Origin: Streptobacillus moniliformis DSM 12112
GTDB lineage: Bacteria > Fusobacteriota > Fusobacteriia > Fusobacteriales > Leptotrichiaceae
Assembly: GCF_000024565.1 (NCBI RefSeq)
Contig: NC_013515.1
Location: forward strand, 1,594,497-1,658,496
Reading direction: 5' to 3'
Length of the DNA: 64,000 nucleotides
Numbering within the stretch: the stretch's first letter is position 1; every line of letters begins with the position of its first letter. Below are positions 52,601 through 61,088 of the stretch, piece after piece. The notes beneath the pieces are model-generated. The model did no database searches and had not been told where the DNA came from. It saw only the letters and a list, made by a program, of their open reading frames with translations. A program made the translations under genes and the position numbers.

Positions 52601-55076
52601 AACTTAATTTAGTTTTTTCTTCATCACTTAATACACTATTAAGTGTAGTTTCTGATAAATCAGATTCTTTTGCTTTTTCCAAATCTTCCATATATTTATC
52701 AATATCAAAAGTTCCATTATTCATATATTTATGATTATTCATGTCTACTAGAGCATTAATTGAAGTAGCTTTATCCTTTATTCCAGCCTTATCTTCTATT
52801 TTTTTTAATTTTTCTTCTAATCCTTTAACATTTTCTTCATTTATTTGATCTCCAGCCTTTTTTCTGGCTTCTACTGTTAATTTTTGTACTTTTAATTTAA
52901 CATAATTTTTGTAATCTATCTTTTTTCTTGCTATTTCTGATAAATCATTTTCTGTATTTACGGAAAAATATCTTACCTTATCATCTGCCTCTTCTGTCGC
53001 TCCATCTAATCTATCTTCTAGTGTTTTAAGTTGAGCTACATTTACTGCATCTGAATCTCTATATCCTGCTGCTACATTGATTATTCTTCTCTCATATCCT
53101 TTTTTACCTACTGATATTACTCCTACTTTTGCCGAACTCGGTATTGAATATGACCCTCTTGCTGTATATCCTGGTTTGTCTAAATCTTCTTGGTTATAGT
53201 CTGTTTGTGACTTAAATCCTAAGGCTACTGAATTATCAAGTGAGGCTAAAGTTTCATTCCCCAATGCAAGTACTGACTTACCTTTATGACCTTTTTTACC
53301 ATTTAAACCATATACATTAGCATTATTTCCTATTATTATTGAATCTCCTGCATCACTTTCATCCCATAAACGAGAATTTATTCCTAGTATTATTGAATTA
53401 GGGGCATAGGCTACTGATCCATGTCCATATACCATAGAATTCTTTCCTGATATATCTACTCCTGCCCCATTACCAAATGTAACCGATCCTTCTGCCAAAG
53501 CTCTTGAAGCTATTCCTATTGCAATAGCATTCTTATCTTTTGTATATGAATATGATCCTATTGATATTGAATTTTCTTTAAGTGAAAATGATCCTCTACC
53601 TAGTGCTATAGCATTATCTCCAAATGCTCCCGATTTACTTCCTATTACTATTGCATTTTTACCATTACCTTTGGCAATATCTTTTACTCCTTTTTTTTCT
53701 TGTGTTTTTATTCTTATTGAATTTGTTGTTTCCTTTGTGTCTTTTGTCTTTGCATTAGTTAATCCATTTTCTATACCATCTATATAGTTTTTATAGTATG
53801 AGAAATAATCTCCACTCTTTAAATAATCTCCTTTTTTAGCATCTGGTATATTATCTCTAGGTTGATCTTCTGCAATTCCTAAAATAGTTTTTGCAACCCC
53901 ATTTAAATCAAATCCATATAGACCTCTTTTATCTTCTGTACTTCCTACTTGACCATAATTAGCTAAATCTCCAAATAATCTCCATTCACCAGATCTTTGA
54001 CTTCCACCTAATATTACTTTACTATCATAATCATAGTCTACATTAGAATATACATCTGTTCCTATTGCTATAGAGTTTTTACCTCCTGAAACTGCTTGTA
54101 ATCCATATGCTGCTCCACCCTCTTCTAAAACAAGTGTCTTATTACCAGCAGAAATAGCATTATTTGAAAATACATTAGTTTCTCTTCCTATTGCTATTGC
54201 TCCCTCTCCTTCTGCTCTTGTTAGTGTTCCTATTGCTGTTGATCCATTCTTTAGGGCATAAGCAAGTGTTCCTAATGCCGTTGATCCATCTGCATATGCT
54301 ATTGATCTAGAACCTATGGCTATTGATCCATGTCCTTGGGCTAGTGTTGGTGACCATTTGTGATTTTCCTCTTTACCTTGTACTTTTTTCCCATTTGCAT
54401 ATCCATATGTATCTCCTTTATTGTCTATTTTATCATAAAGATTTTTAAAATAATTTTTATAATCATATTCTGTAACAGGTTGAACATATGAAGAAACATC
54501 ATCATTTCCTATTGCTATAGATGACCTTCCTATAGCATATGTATTATTCCCTAAAGATGTTGCTTGGGCTGTTGAATATACAGAGTTACCTACTGCAACT
54601 CCTTGTCCATCATCATCAGTTACACCATTATTTGTATTAAAATTATTTTTATATACATATGAATTATTTCCAAGAACTACCGAATTTTGTAAATCTGATT
54701 TAGTATTAGCTCCTATTACTACACTTTGTTGTTTTTCTGATTGTGCATTGTATCCTATTACTACATTTTCTTTTCTTTTAGCATAAGTCTTTCCTCCAGC
54801 TCCTATTACTACTGAATGGTCTGTATTATATGAACTATCATATTTAGATAATATTATATTATTTTTTGTATTATTTTCTCCCTGAGGACTACTACCATTT
54901 GTTGAAGTCCCTACAGTCCCATTTGTTTCATTGATTGCTAGCCAAGCACCGTTAGAAATTGTAGATAATCCTACAAATCCTAACATCATATACCTTAGTA
55001 CTGTTTTTTCATTTACACTTACCTTGTTTTTTAAAGAACTCTTTAAAAATCTTCTTAACTCCTGAATTTTATTCAT
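49635..55076 (-). CDS. Trimeric autotransporter adhesin 5, giant (YadA family)
   Basis: 1813 residues, the largest gene here. Extended signal region (MNKIQELRRFLKSSLKNKVSVNEKTVLRYMM then a hydrophobic core) of the kind seen in large autotransporters. Several head blocks with YadA repeats, at least three DAVNVAQL/DAVNVSQL necks (RIINVAAGYRDSDAVNVAQL, ITGVAAGDKDTDAVNVAQL, ISNVANGIEDKDAVNVSQL), long stalk repeats with Hia-like 'GEGTVANGTA' modules, then the YadA anchor and a C-terminal coiled coil. It starts 24 bp after the accessory gene and probably shares its G10 promoter. Long spacing (about 13) between AAGGA and ATG. Confidence 0.92.
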   Translation of the reverse strand: MNKIQELRRFLKSSLKNKVSVNEKTVLRYMMLGFVGLSTISNGAWLAINETNGTVGTSTNGSSPQGENNTKNNIILSKYDSSYNTDHSVVIGAGGKTYAKRKENVVIGYNAQSEKQQSVVIGANTKSDLQNSVVLGNNSYVYKNNFNTNNGVTDDDGQGVAVGNSVYSTAQATSLGNNTYAIGRSSIAIGNDDVSSYVQPVTEYDYKNYFKNLYDKIDNKGDTYGYANGKKVQGKEENHKWSPTLAQGHGSIAIGSRSIAYADGSTALGTLAYALKNGSTAIGTLTRAEGEGAIAIGRETNVFSNNAISAGNKTLVLEEGGAAYGLQAVSGGKNSIAIGTDVYSNVDYDYDSKVILGGSQRSGEWRLFGDLANYGQVGSTEDKRGLYGFDLNGVAKTILGIAEDQPRDNIPDAKKGDYLKSGDYFSYYKNYIDGIENGLTNAKTKDTKETTNSIRIKTQEKKGVKDIAKGNGKNAIVIGSKSGAFGDNAIALGRGSFSLKENSISIGSYSYTKDKNAIAIGIASRALAEGSVTFGNGAGVDISGKNSMVYGHGSVAYAPNSIILGINSRLWDESDAGDSIIIGNNANVYGLNGKKGHKGKSVLALGNETLASLDNSVALGFKSQTDYNQEDLDKPGYTARGSYSIPSSAKVGVISVGKKGYERRIINVAAGYRDSDAVNVAQLKTLEDRLDGATEEADDKVRYFSVNTENDLSEIARKKIDYKNYVKLKVQKLTVEARKKAGDQINEENVKGLEEKLKKIEDKAGIKDKATSINALVDMNNHKYMNNGTFDIDKYMEDLEKAKESDLSETTLNSVLSDEEKTKLSSNNYDNKGAKAKDSIAIGYDASTETGAENAIAIGMGAKATSKDSIVLGSYSKNTATLTNAGYDFETKMTSNLTDSTWKPTKGELAIGDGTTNTRRITGVAAGDKDTDAVNVAQLKKVTSGLLNDKELLTFIGNDTSKEVKVKIGEKLNIVGEGTVANGTAANNIKVTADSNSKKLTIGLAKNLVDLESISVKKNGNEIKISSDKITVSKNGEKVEITKDSLMGATTVGKDKDNSIMFGSGTDDKATTKLKVAGKELTFTKSGDNIKISNVANGIEDKDAVNVSQLKKYVEALGGNAKIDDKGNVTGPKYNLKAGDENAKDYTNVGEAIKALDDAINKSSDSIKDITNKEISFYGNDGEDKKVSKKLGQSLAIKGEGTVANGTAKDNIKVEKSADSNGLDIKLAEDLKNLKSIETKKDGNKQTKITTDGVEVTNDKGKASLTGDKLTFGAKDANSADKTSTTIEKSGVTVKGKDGKDAVSIKSGENGGTIVVNGKDGKDSIKIDGDKGTITGLKDIAHNASGDTVVNKNYVDNKIKEIANGPFEYETKDKKEKVIRGQDGKLYKEEDLKKHYYDEKTSSYKPKNSGSSEQLTAVDSKDVNVNLMPKGDGKKPISIGNVEGVLGENPTDEKVKDLLSNKNGVADNSKNKVATGSDILALAKAGLNFAGNTGAGDEIHRNLGEKVTIKGEGTDSKNDFNSASGNIQVKSDKMDGSLTVKLSDKLTNMTSFETKDLDDNGTKSKVKLDKDGLTSIKKTDDNKFIQSKIGVDGINIGKYDNEPNNNSQPTESAKYTIGGTTIKDGKGESNLTSTTLSFKDNNGKIKGLADPVEENDAVNKRYVDNKIGIALNGVANAVAMANLPQVSAIGDKRHNIAGSYGYYNGENAFALGLSGVNETGTLVYRASGALNTKGHVSLGAGLGYQFDNIGKRSKEILKLQRNGNINLLDEKVYELNNEVKALKEENKAIIEKNMNLENRISELEKLIKKLIEK

Positions 55077-55100
55077 AACTTTATTTCATTCCTTTTCAAT

Positions 55101-55647
55101 TTATTTATCAATTTTAATATATTTGTTAAAATATTTTTCATCTACCTTTTCTTCTGTTAAACTTTCTAAAAACAGCTCTGTTAAATCTTTTCCTATTACA
55201 CTAACTTTTGAAACTTTAACATTGCTTAATTTCTCTATTTTCTTATTAATACCCTTTATCTCATATGTTATATAATCTCTATTTTTCATATATCTATCAT
55301 CATTTTTAAAATTCAATAAATATATATGTATATTACTAACTTTTTTAGAAACATCTTCTATATATTTTTCTACATAATCTAAATTAGGAAAGTATAGATG
55401 TAAATCTTTTATTTTTTTATCCTCATATTTTGAAATTTGCCTTAAAATTTCATCTGCTGATATTACATTTGCTAAAATATTAAATTTTGTTTTCTTAGAA
55501 TATATTTTTTTTATTCCAGTTATTACATTTAATCTCTGATTTATTATTAAATCATAATAGTCTATATTATTAGAAAATGTATTAATGCTTATCATCAATA
55601 TCAGAATAAAAATATTTATATATTTATTTATTTATTATCTTTTTCAT
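55101..55647 (-). CDS. Exported accessory protein of adhesin 5, out of frame at a tetranucleotide repeat
   Basis: The downstream frame (to about 55625) encodes some 165-175 residues of an unknown, probably periplasmic protein (NNIDYYDLIINQRLNVITGIKK...). Its only good start is ATG 55647 behind AAGGAGG, but that frame stops after seven codons within (AATA)4. Removing one 4-base unit joins them into MKKIINKYINIFILILMISINTFSNN, a textbook signal peptide. As written the gene is therefore OFF, or uses a weak internal TTG/ATG near 55598. It is the first gene of the G10-promoter operon with adhesin 5, so an assembly or surface accessory role is plausible. Confidence 0.65.
55621..55636. repeat. (TATT)4 tetranucleotide repeat in the signal-peptide region
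   Basis: Four perfect units of TATT (AATA on the coding strand), 11 bases after the ATG at 55647. Three units restore the reading frame; four do not. Confidence 0.8.
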
Positions 55648-55694
55648 ATATTATCTAATCCTCCTTTCTTAGTTATGTATTTTTACAAAATAAA

Positions 55695-55745
55695 AAAGTA
55701 TTTTAGTAAATATATCTACATATAGATAATTTAAAAAAATACTTT
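55695..55745 (-). terminator. Possible leader terminator/attenuator before the accessory gene
   Basis: Arms AAAGTATTTT (55695-55704) and AAAATACTTT (55736-55745) enclose a smaller hairpin TATCTA/TAGATA (55713-55718 / 55723-55728). The minus-strand RNA continues TTTATTTTG. All AT pairs, so strength is uncertain. Confidence 0.4.
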
Positions 55746-55834
55746 AATTAGAATCTAAAATTCCTATTTATTAAATTTACTATTCTAACCAACACTTTTT
55801 TAAAAAAGCTACTTTGTGTAAAAATTTTCACACT

Positions 55835-55865
55835 ATTATACCCCCCCCCCACGATGATTTGTCAA
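55835..55865 (-). promoter_or_regulatory. Phase-variable promoter: G10 run in a 19-bp spacer (accessory gene and adhesin 5)
   Basis: Minus strand TTGACA (55860-55865), nine bases, G10 (55841-55850), TATAAT (55835-55840). Confidence 0.85.
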
Positions 55866-55980
55866 TATTTTTTAGTTAAAATTTTAACAATGGAAATGTT
55901 TTTTAAATTTAGTTTTTCATTTTATATTCATATTAGGTAAGTATAATTCTAATATACTTTAGTTGCGAAAGGAGATAGTT

Positions 55981-56454
55981 ATGAAAAAATTCCTATTTTT
56001 CACATTTTTAATATTTGGATTTAATATATTAGGAAATAATAAGGAAGTTAAATTTTCTAAAAAAGAAGCTTTAACTAAGGCTATCTCTCATAGTGAAAAT
56101 GGTATAGTTAATTCTGTAGAACTAGATTATGTTAAGAATAATCCAGTATGGAAAATTGAAATTATACATAGTCATTCAAAAAAAGAATTTAAAATAGATG
56201 CCACTAATGGCAAAATACTATCAACTAAAGTTGATTATGAAAAAATAATACAAGATACTGATAAAGATATCTTAAATATTAATGATATTAAAATAATAGT
56301 ATCTAAAAAGACTAAACATCCTGTATATACTGAAATATATTTGGATAAGAAATTGGGTAAAAAAATATATGAAATCCAAGTTTTAGATGGAAATAATGAA
56401 ATATCATTTACCATAGATGCACATACTGGTGAGATATTAAAATTTAATAAATAG
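55981..56454 (+). CDS. Exported PepSY-domain protein
   Basis: 157 residues. Signal peptide MKKFLFFTFLIFGFNILG, then two PepSY repeats: WKIEIIHSHSKKEFKIDATNGKIL and YEIQVLDGNNEISFTIDAHTGEIL, each with the typical D/T-G-E/K-IL end. Periplasmic or secreted; PepSY domains often inhibit or sense proteases. Start 55981 set by AAAGGAG; a TATAAT lies at 55942-55947. Next to a two-component system, as is common for PepSY genes, so it may be part of that regulon. Confidence 0.85.
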   Translation: MKKFLFFTFLIFGFNILGNNKEVKFSKKEALTKAISHSENGIVNSVELDYVKNNPVWKIEIIHSHSKKEFKIDATNGKILSTKVDYEKIIQDTDKDILNINDIKIIVSKKTKHPVYTEIYLDKKLGKKIYEIQVLDGNNEISFTIDAHTGEILKFNK

Positions 56455-56765
56455 TTTTTTATTCATTTTTTATTCATTTTAAAGATGTATAATAAAGATG
56501 TGATAAGACTTAGGTCTTAAAATGGAGTTATAGATTTCAAAAATAAGGGTGGTAGCTTATACATATACAAGAATAATCCTCATACTTCTAAATATTTGTT
56601 CATTAATTTTTTATTTATACTTGTATATATTTTGAAATTTTGTTAATAAGGTAGGGAAATTGAGGAAGGGAGTTTTGAAGATATATATAAGGTAGAGGAA
56701 AGATAAGTTTTACTTATCTTTTTTTAATATTTATGTTAAAATTAAAAAAAAGGAGAGGATAATAT
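56455..56765. other. Gap with a possible small transcript before the two-component system
   Basis: A TATAAT near 56490 and a strong terminator at 56699-56726 could bound a transcript of about 200 nt. The only frame inside is a 28-codon hydrophobic one starting with GTG (56549-56635), too weak to call a gene. An extended -10 (TGTTAAAAT, 56734-56742) just past the terminator may serve the response regulator. Confidence 0.4.
56699..56726 (+). terminator. Intrinsic terminator upstream of the response regulator
   Basis: AAAGATAAG/CTTATCTTT (56699-56707 / 56713-56721), TTTTA loop, followed by TTTTT. Confidence 0.8.
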
Positions 56766-57443
56766 ATGAAAATACTTTTAGTTGAAGATGAAATTGATTT
56801 AAATAATATTATAAAAAAGTATCTTAAAACTAGTGGATATATTGTTGATTCTGTATTTGATGGAGAAGAAGCTCTTTTTAATTTAAATGAAGCTTCATAT
56901 GATTTAGTAATATTAGATGTTATGCTACCAAAATTAAGTGGTTTTGAAGTTTTAGAAAAAATGAGAAAAAAGAACAATAAGGCAGCTGTGTTAATGTTAA
57001 CTTCAAAAGATCAAGTAGAAGATAAAATAAAGGGGCTTGATTTAGGGGCTGATGATTATCTATCCAAACCTTTTGATTTTGAAGAGTTAGCAGCTAGAAT
57101 TAGAGCTATTATTAGAAGAAGATATGATAATTTATCCTCTGAAATTAAAATACATGATTTAATTTTAGATACTATGAAAAAAACTGTTATTCGTAATAAT
57201 GTAAATATAGATCTAACTGGTAAAGAATATGAAATATTAGAATACTTAATGCAAAACAAGGAAAGAATAGTCAGTAGAGATCAAATTAAAGACCATGTTT
57301 ATGATTTTTATTACGAAGGTAGTTCTAATGTTATAGATGTATTAATTAAAAATATTAGAAAGAAAATTGATTTAGAGGGATCTAAACAGATAATATTTAC
57401 TAAAAAGGGACTTGGTTATGTGGTTAAAGAAAATGAGAACTAA
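56766..57443 (+). CDS. OmpR/PhoB-family response regulator
   Basis: 225 residues. Receiver domain with the acidic pair (VEDE), phospho-acceptor Asp in LVILDVMLPKLSG (about Asp52), Thr in LMLTSK and Lys in YLSKPF; then a winged-helix DNA-binding domain (LTGKEYEILEYLMQNKERIVSRDQI... VIDVLIKNIRKKI). GGAGAGG site. Overlaps the kinase gene by 11 bases. Targets unknown; the PepSY gene is the closest candidate. Confidence 0.94.
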   Translation: MKILLVEDEIDLNNIIKKYLKTSGYIVDSVFDGEEALFNLNEASYDLVILDVMLPKLSGFEVLEKMRKKNNKAAVLMLTSKDQVEDKIKGLDLGADDYLSKPFDFEELAARIRAIIRRRYDNLSSEIKIHDLILDTMKKTVIRNNVNIDLTGKEYEILEYLMQNKERIVSRDQIKDHVYDFYYEGSSNVIDVLIKNIRKKIDLEGSKQIIFTKKGLGYVVKENEN

Positions 57444-58752
57444 GTTTCAAAGACATATCCCTATAACTTTAAAAGTTACTCTTTGGTATAGTAGCTTTAT
57501 ACTTTTATTAATGATATCAAGTATAATTCTTACATTGATACTTTCTTCTTCCTTAGGAATGAGCGTATCTCAACAACAATTGAAAAAAAGTGTTGATGAT
57601 GTGGCTAAATATCCTGAAAAATTTGAAAGTTTTGAATCTGGAATCTTTTATATAAACTATGATAATTCTGGAGAAATTCTTGCAGGTAAATATCCTTTAG
57701 GATTTAACTTAAAATTAAAATTAGAAGAAAATAGTATAAGACTATATGAAAAAAATGATTACCAGTTTTATTATTATGATAGTAAAATAAAGAATAGTAA
57801 CTATTGGATAAGAGGGGTTTATCCTATCAATCATCTTGCACAAGATAGGGATAGAACTATGGCAATTATCTTTATTTTTTCTCCAATATTTTTTCTAATA
57901 GTTGTTTTAGGTGGAAAAGAAATACTAAAAAGAGGTTTTATACCTGTTAAACAAATTTCAAAAACTGCATTAGATATTACAAAAAGTCAAGATTTTTCTA
58001 AGCGTATAGAAATTGAAGAAGGTAGTGATGAAATACATAAAATGGCTAAAACTTTTAATACCATGTTTGATTCAATTGAAGCTTCATATATACGAGAAAA
58101 ACAATTTAATTCAAATGTTTCACATGAATTAAAAACTCCTATTAGTGTCATACTTGCGGAAAGCTCTTATTCTTTAGAACATGTAAATAATTTAGAAGAA
58201 GCTAAAGAATCTTTTGAGGTTATAAAAAGGCAGTCTAAAAAAATGTCTGAATTAATTTCTCAAATAATGATGTTATCTAAAATTGAAAATACATATAATT
58301 TGGAATTAGTTGATTTAAATTTATCTACATTAGTAGATAATACATTAATTGATAATTCTATAATTTTTAAAGAAAGAAATATTAATTTAAACAAAGATAT
58401 ACAAAAAGACATTATCATATCTGGTAATAAGATTATGTTAGAAAGAATGTTAGATAATTTGATAGATAATGCAATTAAATTTACAAAAGATAATGTTAGT
58501 GTTAATTTATTTAAAAATGATAATAAAGTTGTTTTAGAGATTATTGATAATGGTATGGGAATTTCTGAAAAAAATATAGACTTCATATTTAATAGATTTT
58601 ATCAAGAAAATGTATCAAGAAATAAAGGTAAAAATCAAGGTTCAGGACTTGGTTTATCATTAGTTAAAGAAATAGTTAAGTTACATCATGCTGAAATTAA
58701 AGTAGAAAGTTTACCTAAAAATTATACTAAGTTCACTGTTTCTTTTAACTAA
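57433..58752 (+). CDS. Sensor histidine kinase
   Basis: 439 residues. Two membrane helices (about 12-38 and 145-165) bracket a periplasmic sensor of about 105 residues. HAMP follows, then the H-box FNSNVSHELKTPISVI, N-box MLDNLIDNAIKFT, G1 IIDNGMGIS and G2 GSGLGLSLVKEIV, all intact. ATG 57433 lies inside the end of the regulator gene, so translation is coupled; the earlier GTG/ATG candidates lie deeper in it. Confidence 0.93.
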   Translation: MRTKFQRHIPITLKVTLWYSSFILLLMISSIILTLILSSSLGMSVSQQQLKKSVDDVAKYPEKFESFESGIFYINYDNSGEILAGKYPLGFNLKLKLEENSIRLYEKNDYQFYYYDSKIKNSNYWIRGVYPINHLAQDRDRTMAIIFIFSPIFFLIVVLGGKEILKRGFIPVKQISKTALDITKSQDFSKRIEIEEGSDEIHKMAKTFNTMFDSIEASYIREKQFNSNVSHELKTPISVILAESSYSLEHVNNLEEAKESFEVIKRQSKKMSELISQIMMLSKIENTYNLELVDLNLSTLVDNTLIDNSIIFKERNINLNKDIQKDIIISGNKIMLERMLDNLIDNAIKFTKDNVSVNLFKNDNKVVLEIIDNGMGISEKNIDFIFNRFYQENVSRNKGKNQGSGLGLSLVKEIVKLHHAEIKVESLPKNYTKFTVSFN

Positions 58753-58778
58753 AAATATTTTATTTTTTAAATTATCTG

Positions 58779-58862
58779 TTACAAAATGTACTTTATATTG
58801 CATTTAAACGAAATAAAATAGACTTATAGCTAAAAAATGGTATAATTAATTACAAAATGTAA
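58779..58862 (+). promoter_or_regulatory. Promoter bracketed by two copies of TTACAAAATGTA
   Basis: TTACAAAATGTAC (58779-58791) and TTACAAAATGTAA (58850-58862) flank a promoter with TAGACT (58819-58824), 16-bp spacer and extended TGGTATAAT (-10 at 58841-58846). The second copy overlaps the expected transcription start, so a repressor site is likely. Confidence 0.55.
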
Positions 58863-58878
58863 CTAATGAGGAGTGAGA

Positions 58879-60122
58879 ATGGAGAAATTTTATTTAGTAT
58901 CTCTTTGTGTTTCAAGAATAAAAAATATTTTTAATCCTATAAAAATTGATTTTTTAAATTCAAAAAATTACAATTTAGAAAATAATAGAGTTAAAGGAAT
59001 TTTTGGGAAAAATGGTATAGGAAAAACAGCTATAATTAAATCTGTTGAAATAATTCAAAATCTAATTTTAAATCCTAATTTTTTATCAGAAAAAGAAAAT
59101 ATATTAATGTTAAATAAATTAATTATAAAAGTAAGGAATTTACTATAAAGCTTGAATTTATAAAACAATCTGATATGAAAAAGAAATTTAATCACTCTAT
59201 AAAACTTATAAGCTTGGATAATGAAATAAAAATTAAAGAAGAATCTTTAAAAATTCAGCAAAGAAATAAGATTAAAGAAATTAAAATTATTAATGGTGAA
59301 ATTATATTAAATACAATAAAAAAAGATGAAATTTTTGAAAATAAAACATTCAATCTTCTTGATAAAAAAAGCATAATAACTATAGCAATTAATTTAATTA
59401 ATGAAGTTAAAATTAAAGATTATTTTGATTTTATTGATTTTTATTTTAGTATCTCAGTTTTTTCACAAACTTCAGATGATTATAGAAAATTTATTAATAC
59501 AAAAGAAGGATTTGAAAAATTTAAAGATACTGTTATTAGTGCAAGTTATAAAGATTTTGATGATTTTGAATTAACTATACCTAAAGAAGATAAAATACTA
59601 CTAGAAATATAAAATATAAAAAAGAAAAAAATTGAATTTATGAAATACTTTATTAATGATTTGAAAGATATTGAAATAATAAAAAAAGAAGATATTTCAT
59701 CTTATAAATTAAATTATGTATTATTATATGAAAATTACAAAGTAGATCTTAAATTTGAAAGTATGGGAATAAAAAATCTTTTTGATTTATACGATTATAT
59801 ACATTCTGCATATTATGGAGAAATAGTCTTAATTGATGAAATTGATTTAAGTATACATGATATATATTTAAATAAATTAATTGAATTTTTAGGAAAAATG
59901 GGAAAAGGTCAGTTTATTTTTACAGTACATAATATAAGTTTATTAGATACACTTAAAAAATTTAAAAAATCTATATTTTTTATAAATGATAATCAAGAAA
60001 TAATTAATTGGGTCAAAAGAGGAAATTCTTCTCCTAGAACACAATATAAAGATGGATATATAAAAGATTTACCTTTTAATATTGATTACTTTGATTATGT
60101 TTCTTTTTTTGAATTTGAATAA
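58879..60122 (+). pseudogene. Broken ABC-type AAA ATPase gene
   Basis: Three pieces of one gene. The first (58879-59148) has Walker A GIFGKNGIGKTAIIKS. A frameshift near 59120-59135 moves the coding to another frame, which continues to a single in-frame TAA at 59610-59612 and resumes directly. The last part has Walker B YGEIVLIDEIDLSIHD and an H-loop-like FTVHN. Together about 410 residues, the size of OLD/RecF-like ATPases seen in phage-defence and related systems. GAGGAG site before the ATG. Two lesions make it very likely inactive, barring sequence error. Confidence 0.8.
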
Positions 60123-60135
60123 ATGAACAACATTT

Positions 60136-60150
60136 TTTCATAATATGAAA
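60136..60150. promoter_or_regulatory. Cassette palindrome, perfect copy
   Basis: TTTCATAATATGAAA, identical to 15462-15476, 135 bp upstream of the -35 at 60286. Confidence 0.55.
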
Positions 60151-60285
60151 TATTACCAATTAAAAGCCATGTAAAATTTTAGATTAAATATACAGTTTCT
60201 ATTTTGAATAATCAGTATTTACTATATTTTGAGGCTATTAATGATTTTAACAGTATTTAAAAATTTCAAGTTAATTTATTAATAT

Positions 60286-60314
60286 TTGACTTTTGTAAAC
60301 TATGAAGTTATACT
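60286..60314 (+). promoter_or_regulatory. Cassette promoter 5
   Basis: TTGACT (60286-60291), 17-bp spacer, TATACT (60309-60314). Confidence 0.8.
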
Positions 60315-60371
60315 GATTATGAAAAGAACGAGGTCGAACGTTCTAATAAAAATAAGAAGGTGGTAAATTTT

Positions 60372-60719
60372 ATGAAAAAAAAATTAATTTTAGCAACTCT
60401 ATTATTTGTTCCTTTTTTAGGATTTTCTCAAGAAAATGAAGTAGAAGGAATAAAAGAAACAAAAGGAATAGTTCTTATAAACGAAGATAAGAATGAATTT
60501 ATTATACCGAGTGATGATATAGTTCAAACTGGAGTAAAAGGGGCTGCTGTAGGCGGTTATGTTGGAGCAAAAGCTGGAGCAGTAATTGGTGCTGCAGTTG
60601 GTGGACCAATAGGAGCTGAAGTCGGAAGTTTCGTCGGGGGTGCAGTAGGAGGATATATTGGAGATAAATTAGGTGATAAAATAAGTGATAAGTTAGAAGA
60701 AAATAATAAAAATAATTAG
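60372..60719 (+). CDS. Exported glycine-zipper protein
   Basis: 115 residues. Sec signal peptide MKKKLILATLLFVPFLGFSQ, linker with GIVLINEDKNEFIIPSDDIVQTG, a long glycine zipper (GAAVGGYVGAKAGAVIGAAVGG, then GAEVGSFVGGAVGGYIGD) at about 55-97, and a short charged tail (DKLGDKISDKLEE). Same plan as the 21058 protein. ATG 60372 with AAGGTGG upstream preferred over GTG 60360. A tiny membrane protein gene follows nine bases later. Membrane-inserting toxin or surface aggregate is the inferred role. Confidence 0.65.
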   Translation: MKKKLILATLLFVPFLGFSQENEVEGIKETKGIVLINEDKNEFIIPSDDIVQTGVKGAAVGGYVGAKAGAVIGAAVGGPIGAEVGSFVGGAVGGYIGDKLGDKISDKLEENNKNN

Positions 60720-60728
60720 GAGGTTATT

Positions 60729-60887
60729 ATGAAATTTTTTTTAATTGATATAGTTTTTTGGATTATTTTAACAAGAATATATTTTTATTTTGGAAATTAT
60801 AAAAATAAATTTATTAGAGAAATCATATTTATTTTATCTATTTTGATTTTTTACATTTTAAAATTTCATTTTTTAAATGAAATATAA
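60729..60887 (+). CDS. Tiny two-helix membrane protein, candidate immunity protein
   Basis: 52 residues (MKFFLIDIVFWIILTRIYF..., NYKNKFIRE loop, then IIFILSILIFYILKFHF). The start resembles the three tandem proteins at 20113-20695 (K-x-FLIDx). Perfect AGGAGG site six bases upstream. Placed directly behind an exported glycine-zipper gene, as at 16790. Confidence 0.6.
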   Translation: MKFFLIDIVFWIILTRIYFYFGNYKNKFIREIIFILSILIFYILKFHFLNEI

Positions 60888-61088
60888 TTAATTTTGAACT
60901 AACCACAAAAAGTTGGCGTAAAAAAAAACAATTTAAAGGTAAGTTCACTATATATAATTTTTTAAATAAACTAATTTGTAAAATTGTTTTAGTATTAAGT
61001 ATATTTGCTTATTTTTTCTGTTTCAAACATCTTTTAAGTCCAATTTTTATAAATTTAGGACTACCTATATATTTATTTAAACCATTGT
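60888..61088. other. Degenerate DNA between two cassettes
   Basis: One frame is open for about 65 codons (60878-61090) with a hydrophobic stretch (ICKIVLVLSIFAYFFCF), but it has no start codon or ribosome site. It may be the relic of another tiny membrane protein. Confidence 0.35.

Noticed and set aside
56549-56635. 28-codon hydrophobic GTG frame
   Set aside because: No proper ribosome site and no conservation evidence; mentioned only as a possibility within a putative small transcript.
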